Source: Chitinophaga alhagiae (GTDB lineage: Bacteria > Bacteroidota > Bacteroidia > Chitinophagales > Chitinophagaceae). From it: 64,000 bases of DNA. This document shows positions 35,615 to 44,552 of this stretch, piece by piece. The position numbers and the translations under genes are program-made. The number at the start of each line of letters is the position of its first letter. The first letter of the stretch is position 1. The notes beneath the pieces are model-generated. The model had not been told where the DNA came from. It worked only from the letters and a program-made list of their open reading frames with translations, and did no database searches. The stretch spans positions 657,343-721,342 of the forward strand of contig NZ_QXMH01000004.1 of NCBI RefSeq assembly GCF_003568665.1, given 5' to 3'.

Positions 35615-37651
35615 TTAGCGGGCCTGTTTCTTTTTGATGAGCAGGCAGGCGCCGCCACCGGCAGCCAGCCTTACAGGAACATGATCTGATGAACGCAATA
35701 TCTTCCGGTCTGTTTTAGCGGCCGTTCTGTTGGTCTTGTAATGCGCACCGTCACCATCCTGCATAATGGTTACTTCGTATTTTCCTTTTCCCAGAAAGTG
35801 TAATGGAATGGAAATATCCCTGGCCGTTTCATTGTTGGCGGCGCCCACCAGCCACGCGCCGTCAGCGGCCTGCCGGGCCATTACGATGTACCCGCCGATC
35901 TCTCCAAGAAGCGTTCTGCTATCTTTCCACGGCATTTTCTCCGCGGCAACAAAGGCAAACAGCTCGGGGAATTTCTCGTAGTTCTCCGGCACATCGGGGA
36001 TGGTGGTAAGCCCTGAAAAAGTGATCAGGGTACGGGCGGCCTCAGCGGTTACGGTGGAGGGCACGTCTCCCTTATACACATGGTTGTACATGTTCTGGTC
36101 TTCCTTCCTGATATTGACGGGCCTGCTCCTCATCAGGTCAAACACGCCGTTGGTCATGTCCAGCGGGCCTGCCAGCATGTTCACGAACACCGTGGTCACA
36201 AATGTTGACGGCTGAAAATAGGTGAGCGCATCCAGCTGGGCCTGGTTGTACTCCCGGGTAATGGCATTGGGCCAGGTACGCATTTGCCCGTAGGGGGCCA
36301 CCGGCCCGTCGTGAAAATTACAGAGCAGCTGGTATTTTGCGCAAAGCTCCGTGATCATCCGCGTGCGGGTATTCCTCTCCGCCATGGGCCCTCTCATAAA
36401 CCCGTACTTGATACCGGCCACGCCCCATTGCCTGTATTGCCTAAACGTTTCTTCCAGCGGGAAGTCTTTGGAGCCAAGATCATTCATATAAAGCAATACC
36501 TTCACTCCTTTTGTGCGGGCATATGCGATCAGTTCCCTGATCTCTGCCGCCCGGCCGCCGTTGACCGGGTCGGAGTTTCTGCTGAACTGGTCCCCGTACC
36601 AGCCGGAGTCCATCTGCAGGTAGGGGATGCCGCTTTTTGCGGCAAAATCTACCAGCCGTACCCAGGTGTCATATGCCTGCACGTAGTACGTAAAACCATC
36701 TGCCTTTACACCTTCCACGCGGCGGTTCCATAATGCCACGCCCGGCTTCACCCAGGAAAAATCAGCCCCCGCGGGCGGGGCGGGATTCAACAGTTCTGTT
36801 ACATGCGCATCTACCAGCGCGCCGGGCGTTTCTCCATACAGCACTACCCGCCACGCGGAAACATACCCCGGTTTGATAACGCCCGGAGCGGATGTTACGG
36901 AAAACGATCTTTCTCCTTTTTCGCTATGCAGCGCCAACGGGCTGCCGCTCCGCAAGTCAGCCTCCAGGATGGCCATGTAGGCATTGTCTGCCGCCTTCAC
37001 CGTCATAACGGGACGGCGGTTGCCCTGTACGTCCGTCAGTTTGCCGGGGCCCAGGTTGGCGTGTTCCCCGTTATAGAACCAGGCGGTATAGTCCCCTGCA
37101 AAATCAAACGTGGTCAGCTCCTTTTCACAAACACCTTCCCTCCCGCCGGCATCTTCCGGCACTTCGTAACGGAACGCCACACCATCGTTATAGGCCCTGA
37201 TCACAATGTGCAGCTTGTTAAACGGAACGGCCGGGCCCTGGAGCTGAACGGTAGTTTCATTGTACCGGTTGCGCACGGTGGCGCGCTTGCCCCATACGGG
37301 TTTCCATACGTCATCCGTGCGGCGCCTGACTACGTTGCTCACCTTCCAGCCGCTGGAAGGGAACATACCGGACGGCCCGCAATCAAGCCCCATATACGAA
37401 GAGGTGATCAACCGCACCCCATTGGCGGATACGGCATAACGGATAGCACCGTTGGCAACAGCGGCGGTGATAACAAGGCGGCCATCAGGGCTTTTGACCT
37501 GGTAGGCGCCCAGCACGTCCTGCGGCGTTCCCGTTGATGCGGCTTGCGGCGGCGCCATAGCGCGGGCCGGGCTTTTTCCCGCAGCGGCACACAGCAGCGC
37601 TGCCGCCAGGGTTATTACATAAGTTCTCACATTTCTTTTTTTGTTTGGCAT
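35615..37651 (-). CDS. GH97-family glycoside hydrolase
   Basis: The start is placed at 37651 (MPNKKRNVRTYV, then a signal sequence); 37672 is an alternative. The protein has the GH97 layout: an N-terminal beta-sandwich (YQVKSPDGRLVITAAV, SSYMGLDCG), a (beta/alpha)8 barrel (LQMDSGWYGDQ; VAGIKYGFMRG; AITREYNQAQ) and a C-terminal beta domain. In retaining GH97 enzymes an Asp nucleophile follows GIK; here that spot reads KYGF, so it fits the inverting, calcium-dependent SusB-like type that uses glutamates (from memory). Likely an exo-alpha-glucosidase or galactosidase. Confidence 0.9.
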   Translation of the reverse strand: MPNKKRNVRTYVITLAAALLCAAAGKSPARAMAPPQAASTGTPQDVLGAYQVKSPDGRLVITAAVANGAIRYAVSANGVRLITSSYMGLDCGPSGMFPSSGWKVSNVVRRRTDDVWKPVWGKRATVRNRYNETTVQLQGPAVPFNKLHIVIRAYNDGVAFRYEVPEDAGGREGVCEKELTTFDFAGDYTAWFYNGEHANLGPGKLTDVQGNRRPVMTVKAADNAYMAILEADLRSGSPLALHSEKGERSFSVTSAPGVIKPGYVSAWRVVLYGETPGALVDAHVTELLNPAPPAGADFSWVKPGVALWNRRVEGVKADGFTYYVQAYDTWVRLVDFAAKSGIPYLQMDSGWYGDQFSRNSDPVNGGRAAEIRELIAYARTKGVKVLLYMNDLGSKDFPLEETFRQYRQWGVAGIKYGFMRGPMAERNTRTRMITELCAKYQLLCNFHDGPVAPYGQMRTWPNAITREYNQAQLDALTYFQPSTFVTTVFVNMLAGPLDMTNGVFDLMRSRPVNIRKEDQNMYNHVYKGDVPSTVTAEAARTLITFSGLTTIPDVPENYEKFPELFAFVAAEKMPWKDSRTLLGEIGGYIVMARQAADGAWLVGAANNETARDISIPLHFLGKGKYEVTIMQDGDGAHYKTNRTAAKTDRKILRSSDHVPVRLAAGGGACLLIKKKQAR

Positions 37652-37710
37652 GTTGTCCGCTTCTTGTTTCATTTGATATTGAATCCGGCAATACCGGTCT
37701 TGTTATTCCC

Positions 37711-40700
37711 TTATTTCGTTTTGATCGTAAATTCAGCAATGCCCAATCCCCCTGTTTCTTCCGGGTCTTCTTTCTGGAACACGAAATACACATCGTGCCG
37801 GGCGCTGTCTGGCGCCTGGCTCAGGGGCAGCACGGCGTAGGCCTCCCTGCGGTCAGCTATGCCCCGGCCAATAACGGCAGTGCCCAATAACTGGCCCTGC
37901 GGGCTGCCCAGGCGCAGCGATACTTTCCATCCTTTATCTGACAGCTGGTCCGTACTATACTTTATTTGTATTCCTTTTACGTTTTCCAGGCTGATGCCGG
38001 AGAACTTGAGCCAGCCCCTGTTTTTGAGATGTACCACCATCATGTTGCCCAGCTTGCTGTTGGCCGCGTCTGCAGAGGATGCATCAGCAGACCGCGCGGG
38101 CAGCGTGGGGTCACGCAATACCAGCACGGCGTTGCCGGTGAGGGGCAGTATGCCTTCGGCGCCCTTGTCCGTATAAGCGGCAGAGAGGGCTATGGCGCCC
38201 CGGGGCACCAGCTGGAACTGCCGGGCAGGCAGTATGCTGCCTTTCAGCGGCATGGTGTTGCCGCTGCTGCCTGCCAGTGACAATATCCAGGAAACGATCT
38301 TCTGCGCATCGGGAACAGACAGGTCAGGATGGGCCGCCATGGCAACCTGCCCCCAGTTGCCGCTGCTGCCGTTGATGATCTTGTGCGGCAGAAAGTTCAC
38401 CGCCCTTTTATCATCTTTATACCGCAGCGCTACCTGTTTAAAGGCAGGCCCTACAGAGACGGCGTCTACCTGGTGGCAAGACTTGCAGTCCAACGACTCC
38501 ATCAATCTTTTACCAGAAAATGCAACGCCTGTTTTGGGCGCTCCGTTTTCCAGCAGCAGGGCCTTGTCCGGCTTGCTGATATAATCAGCGCGTACCATCA
38601 CGCCTGCCGCGTCAAATCCCGGCTGGCCTGAACGGCCATCTTCCGCATCGTTCACTTCCACTTCGTAACTGAGCGGGCGGTCCGGAAAGTAGAAAGACGG
38701 GTTGCCTGCTACCGATATCTTTACGCGGGGCACCGCGTTACCGGCATACACATGTACCAGGGGGCCTTTCGTTTTACCTCCTTTCCCGTCTGTTACTTCT
38801 ACTGATACAGGATAAGTACCTGCCTTTGTAAACGTGTGGCTGGCCTCGGGGACAGCTGTTTGCAACGGCTCCCCGTCCCCGAAGTTCCAGGTATAGGCCA
38901 GCGGGTCCCCATCGGGGTCAACCGTGCCAGCCGCGGAAAAACGTACGGTAAGCGGAAGCGCACCGGCCGATGTGTCTGCCGCCAGTTGTACCGCCGGTGC
39001 AAGATTTCCGCCGTTATATGTAATAACGGACAAACCGGCATCCGCATTTTTATGCCGCCATTGCCCGCCATATTCCACTATGTAGAGCTGTCCGTCAGGG
39101 CCGGCTTCCATATCGCTGATATTGCTGAACCGGACGTGCGGCATGAACTTTTCTATGGTCTGCAGGTTACCTTCTTTCGTCATGGTAACTGCCATGATCC
39201 AGTTGCGCATCCAGTCATAGATGAACAACTTGCCATCGTAGTAGCGGGGGTAACGGGTGGCCTCGGGATAGTCTTTTACATGGTACACCGGCCCCGCCAT
39301 GGCGGTACGCCCGCCTGTTCCCAGCACCGGAAAGTCTTGAGACACGGCATAGGGATACCAGATAAAAGCCGGTTGGGCGGGCGGCAATTGTTTGATGCCC
39401 GTGTTGTTCCTGGAATGGTTAACAGGCCCGTCTGCGTTGAATACCGGGCCAGATACGCCGGTGGCGTAATCATATTGAAAATAGGCGTAGTTGTTGCCCA
39501 CAAAATAAGGCCATCCGAAATTCCCGGCCTTCCTGGCCTGGTTGATCTCGTCATAGCCGCGGGGGCCGCGGGTGGACAGGCTGTCATTACCCGCGTCCGG
39601 CCCTACTTCTCCCCAATATAAATAGCCACTATGCTTGTCTACGGCAATACGGTAAGGGTTGCGGTTGCCCATCACATAGATCTCAGGGCGGGTCTGCGGG
39701 GTGCCTTTCGGGAACAGGTTGCCATCGGGGATGCTGTAAGTACCATCTTCGTTTACGCGTATCCGTAATATCTTTCCGCGCAGGTCGTTACTGTTGCCCG
39801 CCGCGCGGCCGTTATCATAGTTCTCAAAACCGGGGCGGTCGTCCAGCGGGGCAAAACCATACAGGTTAACATCGTACGCCTTGCGCGTAGCCTTATCCAC
39901 TTCATTAAAAGGGGTGGTATTGTCTCCCACGGAGAGGTACAGGTGGCCGCTGGCGTCAAAGGCAATGGAGCCGCCGGTATGGCAGCATATTTCACGGTCT
40001 GTGGTCACCTCCAGTATCACCTGTTCAGACGGCAGGTCAAACCGGCCGTTCTCGAACCTGAAGCGGGAAAGGCGGTCTACCGGTTTAGCCCCTGTTGGGG
40101 AATAATACACATATATCCAGTGGTTCTTTTCGTACTGCGGGTCCGCCTGCATGCCCAGCAGCCCTCCTTCCGTGCTGCCGCCGGGGTTGAGCCCGCTATG
40201 GTACACATCCAGCTGGGCTACTTCCCGTATGGCCTGGCTGGCCTGGTCAAAGAACTTGATGGTACCCCGGCGTTCGGCTATCAGTATGTTGCGGTCAGGC
40301 AATACGGTCAGCTCCGTAGGCTCGTACAGCCCTCCGGCCAGGAATTTTTTGGAGAAACGGGCATCGTCCGGCTTACGCAAGGTAGTGGCCTTCCCGTAAT
40401 CAAGCACGGCATTTTCACCAATGGCATAGCGGATACCTGCGTGCAATAATTGAAGGAAAGCAGGCTCTGTGTAAGATGCCGGCGTATGGCCCAGCGCGTT
40501 GTAAAAAGCGCGGCCGCCGTCATACTCGTGGTACCACACCATGGGGTGGTCCGCCCCGTTCTTGCCGCCTTCATAGCTCCCTTCGTCTATGCTCACCAGC
40601 ACCTGTACGTTCTCCGGTATCTCCCGGAAGTTGTACCATTCATCCGTTCTGGTCCAGGGGTCAGGCAGGGAGTCCGTAACGGGGAACTTACTGTCACGAT

Positions 40701-41148
40701 GTATATTCAGCCGGGCCTCCTGCGTACGCGGGTGCCCTTTAAAATAAGCTCCTACCAGTTTGCCGTACCAGGGCCAGTGATACTCACAATCGCTGGCGGC
40801 GTGAACGCCCACATAACCGCCGCCCGCCTGGATGTACCGCTCAAAGTCCGCCTGCTGGCCGGCATCCAGCACATCACCGGTGGTGTTGAGGAAGATGACG
40901 GCGGCGTATTGTTTGAGGGTATCTTCTGTAAAGCGGGCGGCGTTAGAAGTGGTATCTACGGTGAAGTGATGCTGGCGGCCCAGTTGCTCTATGGCCTTTA
41001 CACCGTCGGCAATAGCGCCGTGATGAAAGCCCGCTGTTTTGGTGAATACCAGTACATGGGGCATGCCAGGGCGTTTCTGGGTGCAGCCTGTTCCGAAGAG
41101 GCCCCAAAAGATACCGAAGGCCAGCAGTAAAATAGTCCGTGTTTTCAT
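37711..41148 (-). CDS. Multidomain lipoprotein: ThuA-like, sugar-dehydrogenase-like propeller, PKD, haem c, CBM-like
   Basis: The 1145-residue protein starts with a lipobox (TGC, Cys22). Domains in order: ThuA-like at about 30-245 (VLVFTKTAGFHHGAI, GGGYVGVHAASD, MVWYHEYDGGRAFYNALGH); a glucose/sorbosone-dehydrogenase-like propeller at about 270-700 (EPTELTVLPDRNILIAERRG, GNRNPYRIAVD, WGEVGPDAG); PKD at about 718-803; cytochrome c with C888-K-S-C891-H892; and a C-terminal CBM6-like beta domain at about 985-1140. The mix suggests oxidation or binding of sugars at the envelope with electron transfer through haem c. Such fusions are known in Bacteroidota, but their substrates are poorly known. 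Confidence 0.88.
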   Translation of the reverse strand: MKTRTILLLAFGIFWGLFGTGCTQKRPGMPHVLVFTKTAGFHHGAIADGVKAIEQLGRQHHFTVDTTSNAARFTEDTLKQYAAVIFLNTTGDVLDAGQQADFERYIQAGGGYVGVHAASDCEYHWPWYGKLVGAYFKGHPRTQEARLNIHRDSKFPVTDSLPDPWTRTDEWYNFREIPENVQVLVSIDEGSYEGGKNGADHPMVWYHEYDGGRAFYNALGHTPASYTEPAFLQLLHAGIRYAIGENAVLDYGKATTLRKPDDARFSKKFLAGGLYEPTELTVLPDRNILIAERRGTIKFFDQASQAIREVAQLDVYHSGLNPGGSTEGGLLGMQADPQYEKNHWIYVYYSPTGAKPVDRLSRFRFENGRFDLPSEQVILEVTTDREICCHTGGSIAFDASGHLYLSVGDNTTPFNEVDKATRKAYDVNLYGFAPLDDRPGFENYDNGRAAGNSNDLRGKILRIRVNEDGTYSIPDGNLFPKGTPQTRPEIYVMGNRNPYRIAVDKHSGYLYWGEVGPDAGNDSLSTRGPRGYDEINQARKAGNFGWPYFVGNNYAYFQYDYATGVSGPVFNADGPVNHSRNNTGIKQLPPAQPAFIWYPYAVSQDFPVLGTGGRTAMAGPVYHVKDYPEATRYPRYYDGKLFIYDWMRNWIMAVTMTKEGNLQTIEKFMPHVRFSNISDMEAGPDGQLYIVEYGGQWRHKNADAGLSVITYNGGNLAPAVQLAADTSAGALPLTVRFSAAGTVDPDGDPLAYTWNFGDGEPLQTAVPEASHTFTKAGTYPVSVEVTDGKGGKTKGPLVHVYAGNAVPRVKISVAGNPSFYFPDRPLSYEVEVNDAEDGRSGQPGFDAAGVMVRADYISKPDKALLLENGAPKTGVAFSGKRLMESLDCKSCHQVDAVSVGPAFKQVALRYKDDKRAVNFLPHKIINGSSGNWGQVAMAAHPDLSVPDAQKIVSWILSLAGSSGNTMPLKGSILPARQFQLVPRGAIALSAAYTDKGAEGILPLTGNAVLVLRDPTLPARSADASSADAANSKLGNMMVVHLKNRGWLKFSGISLENVKGIQIKYSTDQLSDKGWKVSLRLGSPQGQLLGTAVIGRGIADRREAYAVLPLSQAPDSARHDVYFVFQKEDPEETGGLGIAEFTIKTK

Positions 41149-41167
41149 AAATAAAATCTCTTCATCT

Positions 41168-43072
41168 TTATTTGGCTAATGAGTTGATCCATGTTGCGAT
41201 CTTTTTCATATCGGGCGCCGGTATGTCCGGCATGGGCGGCATGGGCGTTGCATAATCAGGCCAGTTCCGCGGCTCCGGGTTGTGGATGAGCCGTATCATT
41301 TTGTCGATGGAATACCCGCGCTTTGCCACTTCGGCATACGGAGGGCCAACGAGTCTTTTTACCGGGTCGTGGCAAGACAGGCAGGTATATTGTGTCAGCA
41401 ACGGTTTAACCTCAGCATAGTCGGGTATCCTGTTTTTGGCGGAAGGAGCGGCAGGCCCTTTTGGTGAGGGGCGCTTTGCCTGTGTGTGCTGCACCGTACT
41501 TTTCTTAACAACTTTCACCCTGTTCTCGGCGGTAACTGTCATCTTTGGCCCATCCGGTATCCTGTTCAGCGTATAATAACCTGTGTTGTGCAGCAGGCTT
41601 TGGTTGGCCGCGGAGCGTATGCCGGCGGCGTTTATTTCGTGGATATACCCTTCTTTCAGGCTGTCCAGCACCAGTCTTACTTTCAGGCCATCAGGCGATA
41701 CGGTGACGGCTTTCAGCGGGCGGTCCCTGCTATTGATGATGGGGCTGCCGTACTGGCGGTGATATTTATACGTAAAACTTCTGACGTGGCAGGAAGCCGC
41801 CGCCCGGGCCGTTCTTTTGTCTACCGGTAAAGTAAACTCCAGTTCAAACCCGTCTGGCCTGGCATGCACCCTTTTGATCTCAAAGGGCACATTCCCGTTC
41901 CAGACCAGCCGCTGCAGCCCAAATGGCTCTCCGCCACCGGAACCCCAGCCTCTCGACGTCATTCCTACGAACATACTCCCGTCCGCTCCCCAGCATAACC
42001 TGAGCACGCCAGAAGAAAATCCTTTTCTAAAGGGAAATACAGCCCCCTGATATACGCCCTTTACTTTTTCCAGGGCCACACGGTTTATCATGCTCTGGCC
42101 CTGGTCTCCCACAAAAAATTGTCCTTCAAACGGGCCCATCTGCCCGTTGTAGTCAATTAACAGCCCGGACGTAGAAACGCCCAGGATCGCATGTGGAACC
42201 CAGACACTGGGTGTTTTGAGACTAGTAATCTGTTTAGCTACTTCAAATTCCGGCTTGCCGCTGTCCGGTATATCCTCAGCTTTCAATTTTACGGGCGAGC
42301 CCGGCAGATCAGCCCATGCCAGCGAGGAAGGTTGACCCAAAAAATCTCCTTTTTTTACTTCCGTAATATGGCCGGAGCCTACCCATTCTCCCTGGTTCTC
42401 TGCAAAAAAAACGTTGCCGTCTTTGTCTACCGTCAAAGCCGCGGGAGAGCGGAAACCGGCGGCAAAGGGCGTCATCTGCCCGTCTGTGGATACTTTCAGC
42501 ATCCATCCACGCCAGGGCGCCCTGCTTTCCATAGCGCCGCCTTTGAACACATCGCGGAACCAGCCGAGGTTGAGCGTTACGAACATATTGTCTTCGTTGT
42601 CAAACACCGGCCCGTAAGCATATTCATGATAGTTGCCGGTGATGGCGAACGTATAAATGTTTTTATATTCATCCGCCACCCCGTCGTTGTTCTTATCTCT
42701 CAGCCGCGTGATCTGCGGGCGCTGCGCCACGTAGAGGTCACCTTTGTGAAAGGCCAGCCCCAGCGGCTCGTGCAGCCCCTGGGCAAACAAACGGTACTGC
42801 GGGGGGCGGCCATTTTTCATGTAGGGGTTGGAAATGATCCAGACCTCACCGCGCCGTGTGCAAACCGCTAGCTTGTCATTGGGCAGCAAAGCCATGCCGC
42901 CAACTTCCAGGAAAATATCTTCCGGTACCGGCACCGTCTGGAGCTGGTAGAAGTCTTCTTCTTTCGGCGGGCCGGCGATGTCTTTCTTCACCTGGGCCTT
43001 TGCCAACGTAACCGCGCCCATCACCACTATCACACTCCATAATAAATGCTTCAGGCTGAAATGTATCGTCAT
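41168..43072 (-). CDS. Sugar-dehydrogenase-like beta-propeller fused to cytochrome c
   Basis: The 634-residue protein has a signal peptide (end near AKAQ). A propeller of the PQQ-sugar-dehydrogenase/L-sorbosone type follows (VGGMALLPNDKLAVCTRRG, LHEPLGLAFHKGDLYVAQ, GFRSPAALTVDKDGNVFFAENQG). A C-terminal monohaem cytochrome c has CLSCH at residues 564-568 and a likely axial Met near 611. Only 19 bp separates it from the ThuA fusion gene, so the two electron-transfer proteins are probably made together. Confidence 0.88.
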   Translation of the reverse strand: MTIHFSLKHLLWSVIVVMGAVTLAKAQVKKDIAGPPKEEDFYQLQTVPVPEDIFLEVGGMALLPNDKLAVCTRRGEVWIISNPYMKNGRPPQYRLFAQGLHEPLGLAFHKGDLYVAQRPQITRLRDKNNDGVADEYKNIYTFAITGNYHEYAYGPVFDNEDNMFVTLNLGWFRDVFKGGAMESRAPWRGWMLKVSTDGQMTPFAAGFRSPAALTVDKDGNVFFAENQGEWVGSGHITEVKKGDFLGQPSSLAWADLPGSPVKLKAEDIPDSGKPEFEVAKQITSLKTPSVWVPHAILGVSTSGLLIDYNGQMGPFEGQFFVGDQGQSMINRVALEKVKGVYQGAVFPFRKGFSSGVLRLCWGADGSMFVGMTSRGWGSGGGEPFGLQRLVWNGNVPFEIKRVHARPDGFELEFTLPVDKRTARAAASCHVRSFTYKYHRQYGSPIINSRDRPLKAVTVSPDGLKVRLVLDSLKEGYIHEINAAGIRSAANQSLLHNTGYYTLNRIPDGPKMTVTAENRVKVVKKSTVQHTQAKRPSPKGPAAPSAKNRIPDYAEVKPLLTQYTCLSCHDPVKRLVGPPYAEVAKRGYSIDKMIRLIHNPEPRNWPDYATPMPPMPDIPAPDMKKIATWINSLAK

Positions 43073-43091
43073 TGTCTACAGTATTCTATGG

Positions 43092-44528
43092 TTACCAGAT
43101 GATGGAATAGGTAAAGGGCTGTTTCAGGCCCGCCAGGGACACCAGCATTTCCGCTCCTTTCCCCGTTGATCTTACCTGCGGGTTGTAACGTTTGTCTATA
43201 TGGATGTAACAGGCGCCGTCTATCCGGTACAGTTCCCTGCCAAGCTGCTCAATGGTGGCGGCAGCCGCTATTCTGCTATAGAGGCCGGGCGGAGCGCTGG
43301 CTACCGTTATGGTCCTTTCGAATCCATTGCGGCCGGCGGTGGGCGCTATCCTGTCTTTGACCGGTACGCCCGCTATCAGGTAGCTGAAGGTGGGTACCCT
43401 GTCCGCATCCAGCTCATACCCCTCTTCCCGGAAGCTGCCTGTGGCCACCGTATCCGGCCAGGGTGCGCCTTTATCTGCCAGCACGGCTACGCCGGGAGCG
43501 GCGGAAAAGGGCACTACGGCGCCCAGCGGCAGGGCCAGCTGCGCCTGCCCCCTGCTATGCCACATATCCGTTACATCCAGGAAACGGCCGCGCCATACCT
43601 GGAACAGCGCTCCCGTGCTGAGGTCATATGAATAGTTCAGGCCTGACTGGTCTCCCATGGAGATCACGTACACCAGTTTTTGACCGCCAAATTCCATGAA
43701 GCTCCTTAGCAGGTAAGGCTGGCGGCCCGGGGTAACAATAATGGGAGATTTATACGGCGGCTTTACGGGCGCGATGTGCAGGGGGCGGTAACGGATGTTG
43801 CGGAACGCTACTTTTCCGTGATCTCCCTGCAATAACAGCGGGCCGGTTGCCACTTCCTTGTCTGACGTTGAAGGCGAGCGCGTGGGGCCGGTTACTTCTA
43901 CCTGGCTTTGCACCAGCACGCCGTTGAGGTATACTTCTTCAAACCGGGCGTTGCCTGTTTTTTCTCCCTGCGCATTGAAGCGCGGCGCCCTGAACCTGAT
44001 GACCAGGTGCTGCCACAAGCCAGGCGCACGGCAGGCATTCTGCAGCGGCGGTATGCCTTCGTAGCCTTTGCTCCCGGCCGGGCGGGCGCGGTCCCACCGC
44101 TGGTACACGCCGCCACAGTCACCGGAAGCAGGCATTAACTTGGTCCAGCTGTCTGCCAGCTGTATCTCGTATTTCCCTTGTACGTATACGCCGGAGTTAG
44201 AGCCTTTTGCCATCATAAACTCCAGTGAAATTTCAATATCCCCGAAATGCTGCTTTGTGACCAATGGGGTACGGGCTTTTTCCGAGGGATGGTTGATCAC
44301 TACTCCTTTGCCTTCTTTTATTTTCTCCAGCGCTCCCGTGCGGGTGTAATTGCCCCACGCTTCCGCCACAATGCTCCAGTTGGCGCCCGGGTCTGCGAAC
44401 GCATGCAGGTCATTTAGCGAAATATCCGCCCAGGCCGGCGCGGCCTGGCTTTCAGGGCTACCCTGACCATGCGCCGCGGGCCATAACATCATCATGCCCA
44501 GGATCATTCCAACCGTTCTCATATACAT
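43092..44528 (-). CDS. DUF1080 (3-keto-disaccharide hydrolase-like) protein
   Basis: The 478-residue protein has a short signal peptide (end near AHGQ). Residues of about 35-245 are a DUF1080 domain (PF06439, concanavalin-like): LNDLHAFADP, GDIEISLEFMMAKGSNSGVYVQGKYEIQ in two blocks, DCGGVYQ and LLLQGDHGKVAFRNIRYRPL. DUF1080 proteins have been linked to 3-keto-glycoside hydrolysis. A C-terminal ~230 residues are beta-rich and unassigned. It sits next to the two haem-c proteins, which makes a 3-keto-sugar oxidation-cleavage step plausible. The start could also be the ATG two codons later. Confidence 0.88.
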   Translation of the reverse strand: MYMRTVGMILGMMMLWPAAHGQGSPESQAAPAWADISLNDLHAFADPGANWSIVAEAWGNYTRTGALEKIKEGKGVVINHPSEKARTPLVTKQHFGDIEISLEFMMAKGSNSGVYVQGKYEIQLADSWTKLMPASGDCGGVYQRWDRARPAGSKGYEGIPPLQNACRAPGLWQHLVIRFRAPRFNAQGEKTGNARFEEVYLNGVLVQSQVEVTGPTRSPSTSDKEVATGPLLLQGDHGKVAFRNIRYRPLHIAPVKPPYKSPIIVTPGRQPYLLRSFMEFGGQKLVYVISMGDQSGLNYSYDLSTGALFQVWRGRFLDVTDMWHSRGQAQLALPLGAVVPFSAAPGVAVLADKGAPWPDTVATGSFREEGYELDADRVPTFSYLIAGVPVKDRIAPTAGRNGFERTITVASAPPGLYSRIAAAATIEQLGRELYRIDGACYIHIDKRYNPQVRSTGKGAEMLVSLAGLKQPFTYSIIW

Positions 44529-44552
44529 AGTTTTCGGTAAATATTGATAGTG

